64,000 nt of DNA from UMGS1696 sp964463375 (lineage in GTDB: Bacteria > Bacillota > Clostridia > Oscillospirales > CAG-272). Below are positions 1-9,426 of this stretch, piece by piece. The position numbers were made by a program, and so were the translations under genes. Location of the stretch: positions 186,001-250,000 of the forward strand of contig CAYXBQ010000001.1 in NCBI GenBank assembly GCA_964463375.1. The letters run 5' to 3'. Numbering within the stretch: position 1 is the first letter of the stretch; every line of letters begins with the position of its first letter. The notes beneath the pieces are model-generated. The model was not told where the DNA came from. It was given only the letters and a program-made list of their open reading frames with translations, and did no database searches.

Positions 1-703
1 CCAATTTTGGGTTCTGATAGTTTTTTATAAACTCCGATGTATCTTTCTGGACTTGCCCTTCCAGATCACCGTCAAGTTTTTTCGTCAGTATGGCCGACAG
101 CTCTGTCAATTTGGCAAGTGCCGCCAGCGTTTCTTCCCGATCCTTACCGGGACCTATGGCGTGGATCTCCTGCCACAGGGCTTCTTCGGTACCAAAGTCG
201 TAGCCGTCCTTCATGGCCTTGCCTGCCACCTTTTGGGCCCGCATCAGTGCCGGGAGCATGGGCGGGATGGCTGCCATGGACTCCTGTGCGCTTTTCCGGG
301 ACTTCTCCTCTTTTTTGATCACTTCCCAGTTGGCCAGCACCTTTTCGCTGGTATCTGCCTGAACATCGCCGAACACATGGGGGTGCCGGTGGATCATTTT
401 GGCGCAGATGTCGTGGATCACGTCGTCTATGGTGAAGCTGCCCTTTTCTTCTTCGATCCGGGCATGGAACAGCACCTGGAACAGTACGTCTCCCAGTTCC
501 TCCCGCAGCAGCACCGGGTCTTCGGTATCGATGGCTTCCACCACCTCATAGCATTCCTCGATCAGATCGTTGCGGATGCTTTTGTGGTCCTGCTCTCTGT
601 CCCAGGGACATCCCTCCGGACTACGCAGCACCTCGGTCAGCAGACGCAGGGAGGCAAAATCGTGCCTTGGTTCTCCGACCAGCTTTTCTTTTTCGGATCT
701 CAT
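1..703 (-). CDS. mazG: MazG nucleoside triphosphate pyrophosphohydrolase (C-terminus cut by window edge)
   Basis: House-cleaning enzyme that hydrolyses non-canonical NTPs to NMP and PPi. The reading frame is open to base 1, so the last residues are missing; 234 codons are visible against about 260 for family members. MazG signatures are clear: a CPWDREQ motif near residue 32, then an EECYE metal-binding helix near 49 and an EELGD helix near 68. The ATG at 701-703 lies 9 bp after the stop of the SpoVB-like gene, so the two are probably co-transcribed. A flippase gene followed by a mazG gene matches yabM-yabN of Bacillus subtilis. Confidence 0.9.
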   Translation of the reverse strand, partial: MRSEKEKLVGEPRHDFASLRLLTEVLRSPEGCPWDREQDHKSIRNDLIEECYEVVEAIDTEDPVLLREELGDVLFQVLFHARIEEEKGSFTIDDVIHDICAKMIHRHPHVFGDVQADTSEKVLANWEVIKKEEKSRKSAQESMAAIPPMLPALMRAQKVAGKAMKDGYDFGTEEALWQEIHAIGPGKDREETLAALAKLTELSAILTKKLDGDLEGQVQKDTSEFIKNYQNPKL

Positions 704-712
704 AGTATTTCC

Positions 713-2359
713 TCATTTTTCTTTTGGATAGAGTAGTTTTTGTACCCACGGCTTTTGTGGCAGCAGCTCCCGTTCCTCTGCACCCAATATGCCCATTTTG
801 CGCACACACAACAGATATACCGCAGCTGCTGCACAAATGGAGAACAGCACAGCGAGCTTTGCTGGTACGAAAGCTGTTACGCCTGCATAGGTGAGCCTTG
901 CGGTGGCGGCACAGATACCGGCTGCCAGCATGGGACATAGGCAGGTGCGGCACAGGTGCAAGGAAAGGTCGGTGCAACGCAGGACAAAAAACAGGTTCAT
1001 GGCAGTGACGATCAGGTAGCAAAGGAAGGTGCTGATGGGTGCGGCGGTGATGCCGTAGCTTGGCAGGAGCCACAGGGTCGAGAGGATCTTGACCGCCGAG
1101 CCTGCTAACATGGAGAACACGGGCAATGCCGCTTTTCCGATGCTTTGCAGGACGGAATTGGTCACTGCCAATACGCAGACCAGCAGCGAAGCGGGTGCCA
1201 ATCGAATGAGCAGTGGTGCTGCCAATGCTGCGGAATCGGCTCGAAACAGCAGGGACAATATGGGGCCGGCCAGCACGGTCATTCCCATGGCACAGGGCGC
1301 ACCGATGAGGATCGATAGGCGCAGGGCCGTTTCGGTCAGGCTGCCGATCTTCTTTTTCTCCCCGGCGTACCGGGTCAGCATGGGGACGATGGCATAGGCG
1401 ATGGGATAGACCAGGGCGGGCGGCAGATTGAACAGGGGTACCGCCAACGAGGTATAGTTGCCGTACAAGGTGGTAGCCATTTCCTGGGACAAGCCATTTT
1501 GTTGTAGCAGTCGTTGGATCAGGGCGGCATCGATCATACTTGTCAGGCTCATGACCGCAGCGCTGATGGTGATGGGAATGGCAATGGCAGTCAGGCGTTT
1601 GAGCAGGCGGCGTATAGAGACATCCTGCGGGGGTGCTGTCGGTATTGCCGCATCCTGCCGCAGACACAGCAGCAGATACGCCATACCGATAGCGGCACCA
1701 ACGGTCAGTCCCATGGCAGCATAGGCGGCTACCACCGGCGTTGGTTGGTTCCGGTGTATGGCAACAAGGGCGCATAGTATCCCCACTGCCACCTTGCCCA
1801 CGGCTTCCAGCAGCTGGGAGACCGCCGTTGGGATCATGCGGGACAGGCCTTGATAATACCCACGTAAGGCACTGGCGATGCAGATGAAAAACAGCGTTGG
1901 TGCCACGGCATACATACAGGTCACAGCCGGGGGTGCGCCGATCCCATTTGCCAAGGCTTCTCCGCCGAACCACAGGATGCAGGTACCGATGGCACCGATG
2001 GCACAAAACAGCCATAGAGACAGGGTCAGGATCGTTTTTCGCTTTTCCTTTGCCTCCGACACCACGATGGTCACGGCGGTGGGCAGGCCGGCGGTGGAGA
2101 GCATATAGAAGAAGGTGTAGATGGTATAGGCGGCGTTGTAATAGCCCATGCCGGTGTCCCCTAAGATATAGTTCATGGGGATCTTGAAAAACATACCCAG
2201 TGCTTTGACCAGCAGGCTGGACAGGGTCAGGGCTGCCACCCCGGAGAAAAAGCCTTCTTCTTTTGTGTTGTTTGTTTGGATTTTGGATATCTGGATCTTA
2301 TTCTCTTCCGGTTTTGTTCGGGTCTGCACGTCCTTTCCGTATTGCCAGGATGTGTTCAC
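713..2359 (-). CDS. SpoVB/MurJ-type polysaccharide or lipid II flippase
   Basis: Multi-spanning membrane protein of the MOP exporter superfamily (polysaccharide synthesis/SpoVB branch), 548 residues, with about 14 hydrophobic segments after a roughly 40-residue polar leader. Members move lipid-linked cell-wall or spore-cortex precursors across the membrane. The conserved start of TM1 reads SSLLVKALGMFFKIPMNYILG. The start is GTG at 2357-2359, preceded by GGAGG about 5 bases upstream. It sits between hemZ and mazG. Whether it works in sporulation (SpoVB) or vegetative wall synthesis (YabM/MurJ-like) cannot be decided from sequence, but sigG elsewhere in the window makes a spore role plausible. 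Confidence 0.85.
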   Translation of the reverse strand: MNTSWQYGKDVQTRTKPEENKIQISKIQTNNTKEEGFFSGVAALTLSSLLVKALGMFFKIPMNYILGDTGMGYYNAAYTIYTFFYMLSTAGLPTAVTIVVSEAKEKRKTILTLSLWLFCAIGAIGTCILWFGGEALANGIGAPPAVTCMYAVAPTLFFICIASALRGYYQGLSRMIPTAVSQLLEAVGKVAVGILCALVAIHRNQPTPVVAAYAAMGLTVGAAIGMAYLLLCLRQDAAIPTAPPQDVSIRRLLKRLTAIAIPITISAAVMSLTSMIDAALIQRLLQQNGLSQEMATTLYGNYTSLAVPLFNLPPALVYPIAYAIVPMLTRYAGEKKKIGSLTETALRLSILIGAPCAMGMTVLAGPILSLLFRADSAALAAPLLIRLAPASLLVCVLAVTNSVLQSIGKAALPVFSMLAGSAVKILSTLWLLPSYGITAAPISTFLCYLIVTAMNLFFVLRCTDLSLHLCRTCLCPMLAAGICAATARLTYAGVTAFVPAKLAVLFSICAAAAVYLLCVRKMGILGAEERELLPQKPWVQKLLYPKEK

Positions 2360-2380
2360 GCCTACCTCCGGGAGAATGGT

Positions 2381-3874
2381 TTATAGACCGTAGAATGCCA
2401 CTGCTGTTTGCTCCAGCTCGGTCAGCCGCTGGAGATGGCGGTCTCCTTCGGTCTGTTCTCGCAGATATTCATATGGGTATTTGGGCTGGAATATGCGCTC
2501 GATGCGGACGTTGCCCGCCTCATCCGGCAGGGATACAAATTTGGTCACGGCAGAGGCACCGCAGGAAAAGATGCTATGTACCTCTTCCATCATGTAGATA
2601 TTGTACAGCCCTTCGTAGCCCGGCTTGGCATAGCCCACGTTTTCTAAGTTGCCCACGGTGTTCTTCTGGCGATACATATAGTAAGGCAGATAGCCGTTTT
2701 CGGTCAGGCTTTTATAGGAATAGGCTACGCTCTTCATAGCTTCCATACCGTCTCGATCGAACATACCCTCGGTTTTGAAATCCGCAGACTTCTTGACGCA
2801 GAAGGTATGCACGGTGACGTTTTCCGCTTGCAGGGGCAGGATGGCATCCATGGTTTGCCGGAAGGAGTCGGCGGTATCGGTGGGCAGACCGGCGATCAGG
2901 TCGATATTGACGGCGGGGATCCCCACTTCCTTTGCCACGTTGTAGGCTGCAAAAAATTCCGCTGCGGTATGCTTTCTACCGATCCGCGCCAACACGTCTT
3001 CGTTTAAGGTCTGGGTATTGACGCTGATCCGATCTACGCCGTATTGCTTGGCGACGGTCAGCTTGTCCCTTGTGATGGTATCGGGTCTACCGGCTTCTAA
3101 GGTGAACTCCTCTACCTGCGGGATCCACTGCCGGATGCGGGAGAGCAGGAAGGAGAGTTGGTCGGCTGTCAAGATGGTGGGGGTGCCGCCGCCGATGTAG
3201 ATGGTAGACACGGTGAGGCCCAGCTGCCGGATCAGGGCGCAGGTATGGTCGATGTCCTTGACGAGGGCATTTAGGTAATCCGGGATCTGTTTGAGCAGAT
3301 TGGGGGAGGTATAGGACACAAAGGAGCAATAGGCGCATCTGGTGGGACAGAAGGGGATGGCCACGTACAGGCTGCATTCCTTGCGCTTCTCCATGGTGAT
3401 AAGTCTGTCCTCCGCTTCGGCCACCTGCACAGCAAGGCTTGCTTTCTCCGGGGAGGCGAAAAATTCTCGTTCCAGGAGGGCGGCGGCTTCGGTAGGGGTC
3501 TTGCCATGGTGGAGGTATTCGCTGACCAGCTTGGCCGGGCGTACACCGGTCATGATGCCCCAGGGTGGAGTGAAGCCGGTGAAGCGTTCTCCTGCCAGCA
3601 TGAAGGCTCGTCCGGCTGCGATCTTGCGGATCCGGTCTTCGTCGCCGATGGTGGGATCCCAGTTCTCGCACCAGTCTCCTTCGGTCTGTTTGTCTCCTTG
3701 GCGGATGGTGGCACGGGCAGAGACCCCTTCGGCATGCTCGGTCATGTTCACCGTGACCATGATAGTCTCCGGTGTTTCCGCTTCATTCTCCGGGAATTTG
3801 ACACCGGGGAAGAACAGCATGCACAGGGTCTGGATATAATAAGAATTCAAGCTTCCGTTTGTTTTAATGATCAT
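2381..3874 (-). CDS. hemZ: Radical SAM coproporphyrinogen-type oxidase HemZ
   Basis: Oxygen-independent coproporphyrinogen III oxidase-like radical SAM protein, 497 residues, cytoplasmic. The iron-sulfur motif CxxxCxxC is intact at C176, C180 and C183 (FCPTRCAYCSF) and is followed by the family's GGGTPT segment, the SAM-binding region. An N-terminal domain of about 160 residues before the radical SAM core is typical of Clostridial and Bacillus HemZ rather than HemN. The start overlaps the dtd stop by 4 bases (ATGA), indicating translational coupling. HemZ is often present in Clostridia without a full haem pathway, so the substrate may differ from coproporphyrinogen. Confidence 0.88.
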   Translation of the reverse strand: MIIKTNGSLNSYYIQTLCMLFFPGVKFPENEAETPETIMVTVNMTEHAEGVSARATIRQGDKQTEGDWCENWDPTIGDEDRIRKIAAGRAFMLAGERFTGFTPPWGIMTGVRPAKLVSEYLHHGKTPTEAAALLEREFFASPEKASLAVQVAEAEDRLITMEKRKECSLYVAIPFCPTRCAYCSFVSYTSPNLLKQIPDYLNALVKDIDHTCALIRQLGLTVSTIYIGGGTPTILTADQLSFLLSRIRQWIPQVEEFTLEAGRPDTITRDKLTVAKQYGVDRISVNTQTLNEDVLARIGRKHTAAEFFAAYNVAKEVGIPAVNIDLIAGLPTDTADSFRQTMDAILPLQAENVTVHTFCVKKSADFKTEGMFDRDGMEAMKSVAYSYKSLTENGYLPYYMYRQKNTVGNLENVGYAKPGYEGLYNIYMMEEVHSIFSCGASAVTKFVSLPDEAGNVRIERIFQPKYPYEYLREQTEGDRHLQRLTELEQTAVAFYGL

Positions 3875-4332
3875 CTTTTCGGTTGTTTCAATACATTGGA
3901 ATCCATCACAATGGTCACGGGACCGTCGTTGGTCAGGGACAGCTGCATATCGGCACCAAACTGACCGTGGGCCACGGTGGGCACCTTTGTGTGGATCTGT
4001 TCGAGAAAGGCTTCATAGAGGGGGATGGCTTTTTCCGGACGAGCGGCCTGCATATAATCGGGACGATTCCCTTTGCGGTAGGAGGCAAGCAGGGTGAAGT
4101 TGGACACCACCATCACTTCCCCGCCGATGTCGGTCAGGGACAGGTTCATCTTTCCTTCCTCGTCCTCGAATATACGCAGCTTCGGGATCTTTTCCGTAAG
4201 CAAGCGCACATCTTCTTCGGTATCTTCTTCCGCCACGCCCAGCAGGATCAGGATCCCCCGGTCGATGGTAGAATAGGGCGCACCGTCGATCTGTACGGCG
4301 GCACCGGCAACTCTTTGGAGTACAGCGATCAT
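3871..4332 (-). CDS. dtd: D-aminoacyl-tRNA deacylase
   Basis: Removes D-amino acids mischarged on tRNA; 153 residues, the usual length for DTD. The two conserved motifs of the active site are present as SNFTL (canonical SQxTL; the Q is N here) and NDGPVT near the C-terminus. The start chosen is the ATG at 4330-4332 opening MIAVLQRV, the standard DTD N-terminus; a longer in-frame extension has no family match. It lies 44 bp downstream of rel and overlaps hemZ. Linkage recJ-rel-dtd is conserved in many Bacillota. Confidence 0.93.
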   Translation of the reverse strand: MIAVLQRVAGAAVQIDGAPYSTIDRGILILLGVAEEDTEEDVRLLTEKIPKLRIFEDEEGKMNLSLTDIGGEVMVVSNFTLLASYRKGNRPDYMQAARPEKAIPLYEAFLEQIHTKVPTVAHGQFGADMQLSLTNDGPVTIVMDSNVLKQPKR

Positions 4333-4376
4333 ATTGGTTTTGCTCCGTTCTATATGGGTTGATAGGGAGACGCACA

Positions 4377-6608
4377 TCAGGTGAATCCACGGGCGATGCT
4401 GCGAACGTGTTCGATGTTCCGGATCCGGGATACGATGGCGTTGAAATGTTCGATATTTTTGCATCCCACGGTCAGGTTGATGATGATATCCTGTTCCGTG
4501 CGCTTTTTGGTATTGATGGAAAGCAGAGACACCTTCATGTCCGCCAGGGCTGCGGTGATCTCGGCAAGCAGGGTCATGTTGTTTTCGGCAAAGACCTGGA
4601 TCATGGCTTCGAACAGGGACTTGCTGCTCTCTCCGGCAATGTCGCTATCCCAGTGTGCTTCCAGCCAACGACCGGCGTAATCGGGATTTTGCTTGCCGCT
4701 TGCCACATTGGGGCAGTCCTGTTTATGGATGGAGATGCCGTAGCCCTTGGTCACAAAGCCGATGATATTGTCGCCGGGTAGCGGGTTGCAGCACTTGGCA
4801 AACTTGACGGCACAGCCGTATTCGCCGTCCACGATCACGCCGTTGTCGGAGTGGATCTTCCGGTTCTTGGTGGTCTGCACCTGCTCGGTATCGGTGATGG
4901 GGGCGGGTTCTTCCTCCGGCTTGACGATCTTTTCGTACTCGTCCTTCAGCTTGGCGGTCACCTTGGTCATGGCGATACCGTTATAGCCGATGGCATTGTA
5001 CAGATCCTCCGTCTCCCGCATACCCAATCGATGGGCCACATTTGCGGCGATCTCTTCCTTTTGGGCATCGGTGGGGTGTCCCTTGTACCGGGACATTTCC
5101 TTTTCAAATTCTGCCTGTCCGATGACGATGTTTTCTGCCCGCTTTTCCTTCTTGAACCACTGGCGGATCTTGGCTCTGGCTTCACCGGTCTTGACGATGC
5201 CCAGCCAATCTCGGCTCGGCCCACGGGAGGCCTGGCTGGTCAGGATCTCGACGATCTCACCGGTCTGGGGGATCCGATCGATGGGGGCGATCATGCCGTT
5301 GATCTTGGCACCCACCATTTTGTTGCCCACCTCGGTATGGATGGCGTAGGCAAAGTCGATGATGGTGGAACCCATGGGCAGGGCGATCACGTCTCCCTTG
5401 GGGGTGAAGACAAAGGTCTCGTCGCTGAAGATATCGATCTTGAAGGTGTGCATGAAGTCTTCCGTATCCAGCGCACCGTTTTCCACGTCGATGAGCTTGG
5501 AGATCCATTCCAGCTTCTTGTCGATGTCTTCCTTGGTTTTATCCCCGGATTTGTATTTCCAGTGGGCGGCGATACCGTATTCGGCGATGTGGTGCATTTC
5601 TCTGGTTCGGATCTGCACCTCGAAGGGGATGCCGTCCCGTCCGATCACGGTGGTGTGCAGGGACTGGTACATATTGGGCTTTGGCGTGGAGATATAGTCC
5701 TTGAACCGGCCGGGGATGCTGCGGAACATTTCATGGATCACGCCCAGTGCTGTATAGCATTCCAGCTCGGTGTCCACGATGATGCGGATGGCGTAGAAGT
5801 CGTAGATCTCATCGAAGCTTTTGTTTTGGTTGAACATTTTGCGATAGATGGAATATACGGTCTTCACACGACCTTCCAGGGTGAAATGGATATTGTATTC
5901 CTTCAGCTTTTCGGAGACGATGGAGCGGGTATTCTCGATGAAATTCTGGTTTTGGCCGTACTTTCGCTCGATATCCGCATTGACCTCGTTATAGCCGATG
6001 GGGTCCAGGTAGGACAGGGCTAGGTTTTCCAGCTCCTGCTTGATGCGCTGCATACCCAGTCGATGGGCCAGGGGGGCATACACGTGCATGGTCTCCAGAG
6101 CGGTGGTGCGGCGTTTGGCTTCCTTTTTGGCACCCAGTGTACGCATATTATGGAGCCGGTCGCAGAGCTTGATAAAGATGACGCGGATATCCTTGGACAT
6201 GGCGAAGAGCATCTTGCGGATGTTCTCCATGTGCGCTTCTTCCTTATCTTCCACGTTGATGTCGTTCATCTTGGTCAGGCCGTCCACCAGCATGGCCACG
6301 TCGTCGCCGAAGCGGGCACGGATGATGTCTAAATTGGTCTTGTCGGAGCAGTCCTCTACGGTGTCGTGCAGAAAGGCAGCGCAGATGGAATCCGTGTCCA
6401 ACCCCAATCCAGCCACGATCTCCGCTACGGCGATGGGGTGGGAGATATACGGATCTCCGCTGACCCGAAACTGGCCGGCGTGCAGAGTGGCTGCATACTG
6501 AAAGGCACGCTGGATCTTTTCCAGATCGTAAGTTTTTTCGCTATTTTCCAATACCTGCAGCAGCTTGTCGATGTTCGGACAGTCGGCAGGCAGATTTTCT
6601 GCTATCAT
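4377..6608 (-). CDS. rel: Bifunctional (p)ppGpp synthetase/hydrolase Rel
   Basis: Synthesises and degrades the stringent-response alarmone (p)ppGpp. At 743 residues it has the full long-RSH layout: HD hydrolase domain with H57 and the HD pair at 81-82, synthetase domain with the KPNMYQSLHTT segment, TGS domain (DETFVFTPKGD), a zinc-finger-like region with adjacent cysteines (KCCNPLPGD) and a C-terminal ACT domain. Both catalytic domains look intact, so dual activity is expected. AGGAAG lies before the ATG. recJ ends 33 bp upstream and dtd follows. Confidence 0.95.
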   Translation of the reverse strand: MIAENLPADCPNIDKLLQVLENSEKTYDLEKIQRAFQYAATLHAGQFRVSGDPYISHPIAVAEIVAGLGLDTDSICAAFLHDTVEDCSDKTNLDIIRARFGDDVAMLVDGLTKMNDINVEDKEEAHMENIRKMLFAMSKDIRVIFIKLCDRLHNMRTLGAKKEAKRRTTALETMHVYAPLAHRLGMQRIKQELENLALSYLDPIGYNEVNADIERKYGQNQNFIENTRSIVSEKLKEYNIHFTLEGRVKTVYSIYRKMFNQNKSFDEIYDFYAIRIIVDTELECYTALGVIHEMFRSIPGRFKDYISTPKPNMYQSLHTTVIGRDGIPFEVQIRTREMHHIAEYGIAAHWKYKSGDKTKEDIDKKLEWISKLIDVENGALDTEDFMHTFKIDIFSDETFVFTPKGDVIALPMGSTIIDFAYAIHTEVGNKMVGAKINGMIAPIDRIPQTGEIVEILTSQASRGPSRDWLGIVKTGEARAKIRQWFKKEKRAENIVIGQAEFEKEMSRYKGHPTDAQKEEIAANVAHRLGMRETEDLYNAIGYNGIAMTKVTAKLKDEYEKIVKPEEEPAPITDTEQVQTTKNRKIHSDNGVIVDGEYGCAVKFAKCCNPLPGDNIIGFVTKGYGISIHKQDCPNVASGKQNPDYAGRWLEAHWDSDIAGESSKSLFEAMIQVFAENNMTLLAEITAALADMKVSLLSINTKKRTEQDIIINLTVGCKNIEHFNAIVSRIRNIEHVRSIARGFT

Positions 6609-6641
6609 ATTGACGCTTCCTTTCGCTTTCGGGGTTTTCGT

Positions 6642-8879
6642 TTACTCCATGGGATAATCCCACAGGAGCTGCTTATAGATCCGGGAGGTATCCAGGCTGG
6701 TCTTTCCCTGGGTCTGGATATAGGCAAATGTGTAGATCTCGCCGGGGGATTCCTCCACGCCCATGAGAGACAGATCCCGCAGGATGTCCAAAATGAACCG
6801 CAGCTTGACCGAGGTGATCTGGAAGCCGGGGTTGGTGGTGATCAGGTCATGCCGCAGGGCCCGGAGACTGAACACCTCGTGGTGCAGCAGGATCTCCCGC
6901 TTCAAGGTATTGTACACCACGGCAAAGTCCCGGCGGGTGGGGACATAGGCTAAGATCTGCGCCAGCGACAGGGGCACCGGGGCGCATTCTTGTCCACGGA
7001 TACACATGGCGATGCGGTTGCGGATGGTCGTGTACATGAACCGTTCGGTGGTCTCGGCTTCGGCGGCGGTGGCGTGTAGGCGCACGTCCTTCACGATCAT
7101 TTGCAGGCTGCGGGTGCCCTGGAACTCGTTGATGTCCAGGGTGAAGATCACGTCCAGCAGGTCGCCGGGATACAGGTCGATGTCGGACACGGTCTTGCGG
7201 AAGCACATGGCGGTGACCATATTCTTCCCGACCTTCAGGGTCATGCGGGTATGTTTGCCGCCGCCCACCATTTGCAGGTCGGCCAGCGGTACTTTATCGA
7301 TGTAGAATAGCGGCGTGGGATTGGATACGCCAAAGGGCTCCAGGGCGTACAGCTCCTCCGCCTGCTCCATGGACATATCGGAGGGCAGCAGCTCGCATTC
7401 GGCTTCGATGACCGGCTGTCTGTCCACGTCCTTTAGGCATTCTCGGGCGTAAGCATTCAAGCGTTCTTTGAAGGCAGGCAGGTTCTCCCGCTTGATGGAC
7501 AGACCCGCTGCCAGCTCGTGACCGCCGAATTTTTCCAGCAGGTCGCTGCATTCCGACAATGCTTCTACCAGATTCATGCCCTTGATGCTTCTGCCGGAGC
7601 CTTTGCCGATGGCCTCGCTGTAATCGTCTTCGCTGGGTTCGTGTACGTTTTCGCCGCCTTCAAAGGAGATCAGGATGGAGGGACAGTTGAATCGTTCGGT
7701 GATCCGGGAGGCTACGATGCCGATGATGCCGTGGTGCCAGGTCTCGTTGTCCAGCACGACCACGGGATCCTTTTCGAAATCGTGGTGCTTCACGATCTGT
7801 TCGTAGGCTTCGTCCACGATCTTATTTTCTTCGTTCTGCCGTTCCCGGTTGATGTCGCAAAGCTGCCGGGCGATGGGTCTGGCGCTTTCGCAGTCCTCTG
7901 CCAAAAACAGATCCACGGCCATAGAGGCGTTGCGGATACGGCCGGCGGCGTTGATCCGGGGGGCGATGGTATAGCCGATCAGAGAGGCGGTGATCTTCTT
8001 TTTGGCGGTGGGACGGCCTTCCGTCTGGGTGGCCTCCAGCAGCTCGATAAGACCGGGGCGGGGTTCTTTTTCCATCAGCTGCAAGCCGTAGCTGACGATG
8101 AGACGGTTTTCGTCCCGAATGGGCATCACATCTGCCACGGTACCGATGGCCACCAGATCCACGTATGCATTGGCTACCCGTAGTACGCAGGCGGTCATGG
8201 TCAGATCCGGATGCAGCACCGATTCCATGGCGCAGAGCAGCTTGAACACCACGCCCACACCGGCCAATTCCTTGAAGGGATAGGCGCAATCCGGACGCTT
8301 GGGGTTGACGACGGCAACAGCCTGGGGCAGCTCTCCACAGCATTCGTGGTGGTCGGTGATGATCAGCTCCATGCCCAGCTCCGTCACCAGCTTGGCTTCT
8401 TCTACAGCTGTAACACCTGTATCCACGGTGATGATCAGGTCGGTGTCGTTTTCTGCCAGCTTTTCCACGGCCTGCCGGGACACGCCATAGCCTTCTCCGG
8501 TGCGGCTGGGGATATAATAGGAAACGTCGGCACCCAATTCTTGGAGATACAGATACAGGCTGCTGACGGAGGTCACGCCGTCCACGTCGTAGTCGCCGTA
8601 TATGACGATGTGTTCCTTGTTCTCCACCGCCTCTAAGATCCGGGGCACGGCTTCGTCCATATCCTGCATGGCGAAGGGATCGTGCATTTGCTCGGTCTCC
8701 TTGGCTAAGAAGGCGTGGGCTTCCTCCGCATTGTGACAGCCTCGATTCACCAGCAGATACGCTGTGGGGAGCCGCAGGTGCAGGGTGGACGCGATCTCTC
8801 TGACCACGGGGTCACTTTGCAATTGTTCGTGTGTTGCTGTGATATGCCATCGATTCAAAGCTTTCATTCGTTCTCTCAT
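6642..8879 (-). CDS. recJ: Single-stranded-DNA-specific 5'-3' exonuclease RecJ
   Basis: DHH-family nuclease used in recombination and mismatch/base-excision repair, 745 residues. Metal-binding motifs are visible: YGDYDVDGVTS near residue 96, ITVDTGV, the DHH motif itself (ITDHHE) and a GSGRS segment of the DHHA1 domain. A C-terminal extension of about 170 residues follows the OB-fold, as in many Clostridial RecJ proteins. An in-frame ATG at 8865-8867 (MKALNRW) is an equally good start; neither has a strong ribosome site. The 63-bp AT-rich gap upstream, after the RseC-like gene, may hold a promoter that I could not define. Confidence 0.93.
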   Translation of the reverse strand: MRERMKALNRWHITATHEQLQSDPVVREIASTLHLRLPTAYLLVNRGCHNAEEAHAFLAKETEQMHDPFAMQDMDEAVPRILEAVENKEHIVIYGDYDVDGVTSVSSLYLYLQELGADVSYYIPSRTGEGYGVSRQAVEKLAENDTDLIITVDTGVTAVEEAKLVTELGMELIITDHHECCGELPQAVAVVNPKRPDCAYPFKELAGVGVVFKLLCAMESVLHPDLTMTACVLRVANAYVDLVAIGTVADVMPIRDENRLIVSYGLQLMEKEPRPGLIELLEATQTEGRPTAKKKITASLIGYTIAPRINAAGRIRNASMAVDLFLAEDCESARPIARQLCDINRERQNEENKIVDEAYEQIVKHHDFEKDPVVVLDNETWHHGIIGIVASRITERFNCPSILISFEGGENVHEPSEDDYSEAIGKGSGRSIKGMNLVEALSECSDLLEKFGGHELAAGLSIKRENLPAFKERLNAYARECLKDVDRQPVIEAECELLPSDMSMEQAEELYALEPFGVSNPTPLFYIDKVPLADLQMVGGGKHTRMTLKVGKNMVTAMCFRKTVSDIDLYPGDLLDVIFTLDINEFQGTRSLQMIVKDVRLHATAAEAETTERFMYTTIRNRIAMCIRGQECAPVPLSLAQILAYVPTRRDFAVVYNTLKREILLHHEVFSLRALRHDLITTNPGFQITSVKLRFILDILRDLSLMGVEESPGEIYTFAYIQTQGKTSLDTSRIYKQLLWDYPME

Positions 8880-8942
8880 CCTGTCTCAATATTTTCTTCT
8901 ATATATTGTATGTTAAATATAAGTATATAGTTATCAAATGTA

Positions 8943-9398
8943 TTATAGATCCACCTCCGGTACGTCGGGATCTTCGATCCGGGTGATCACGATGTCCGGT
9001 TCTTCTTTTTTCTTTTTCTTCTCCACAAGACCCAGCACACCAAAAGCACCGATAAAGCCCACGGCAGCGGCTGTGTAAGCGATCCAAAGTTCGGCAAACA
9101 GGGCAGCGGCTATGGCATACAAAACGGCACAGGCGGCAATGGGCATCAGAAATACCAGTGCTGCATTTTGGAGCACCCGGCTGTCGGCGGTCTCTACCCA
9201 CACGGTATCGCCTTCTTTGGCACCGATGGGATTTTGGGCACGCACGGTCATGGTTTTGGCAGACCCAAACATGGCACCAGCGGCGCAGGTATGGCTTTGG
9301 CAATTCTGGTTCGCACAGCCGTCACACATGGCATTGCGGGTCACTTCCACCATGGCGCAGTCCTTGCGGATACTTTTGACCACTGCTTTCTGCTTCAT
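8943..9398 (-). CDS. SoxR-reducing-system RseC family membrane protein
   Basis: Small membrane protein, 151 residues. The N-terminal half carries a cysteine cluster (MCDGCANQNCQSHTC) typical of RseC/RnfH-linked proteins thought to bind a redox cofactor; the middle has two adjacent hydrophobic helices (about residues 80-125), and the C-terminus is lysine/acid rich. The start at 9396-9398 is set by GGAGGA about 6 bases upstream; a longer in-frame ATG lacks such a site. RseC proteins act with Rnf/SoxR reduction systems, but no rnf genes are in this window, so the partner is unknown. Confidence 0.8.
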   Translation of the reverse strand: MKQKAVVKSIRKDCAMVEVTRNAMCDGCANQNCQSHTCAAGAMFGSAKTMTVRAQNPIGAKEGDTVWVETADSRVLQNAALVFLMPIAACAVLYAIAAALFAELWIAYTAAAVGFIGAFGVLGLVEKKKKKEEPDIVITRIEDPDVPEVDL

Positions 9399-9426
9399 GT
9401 GCTTCCTCCATTTCTTATGCTGCGGT

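Noticed and set aside
621..2015. A 464-codon minus-strand frame overlapping mazG and the flippase gene
   Set aside because: Same-strand out-of-frame shadow, full of Arg/His/Cys; the alternative frame encodes a complete multi-helix flippase.
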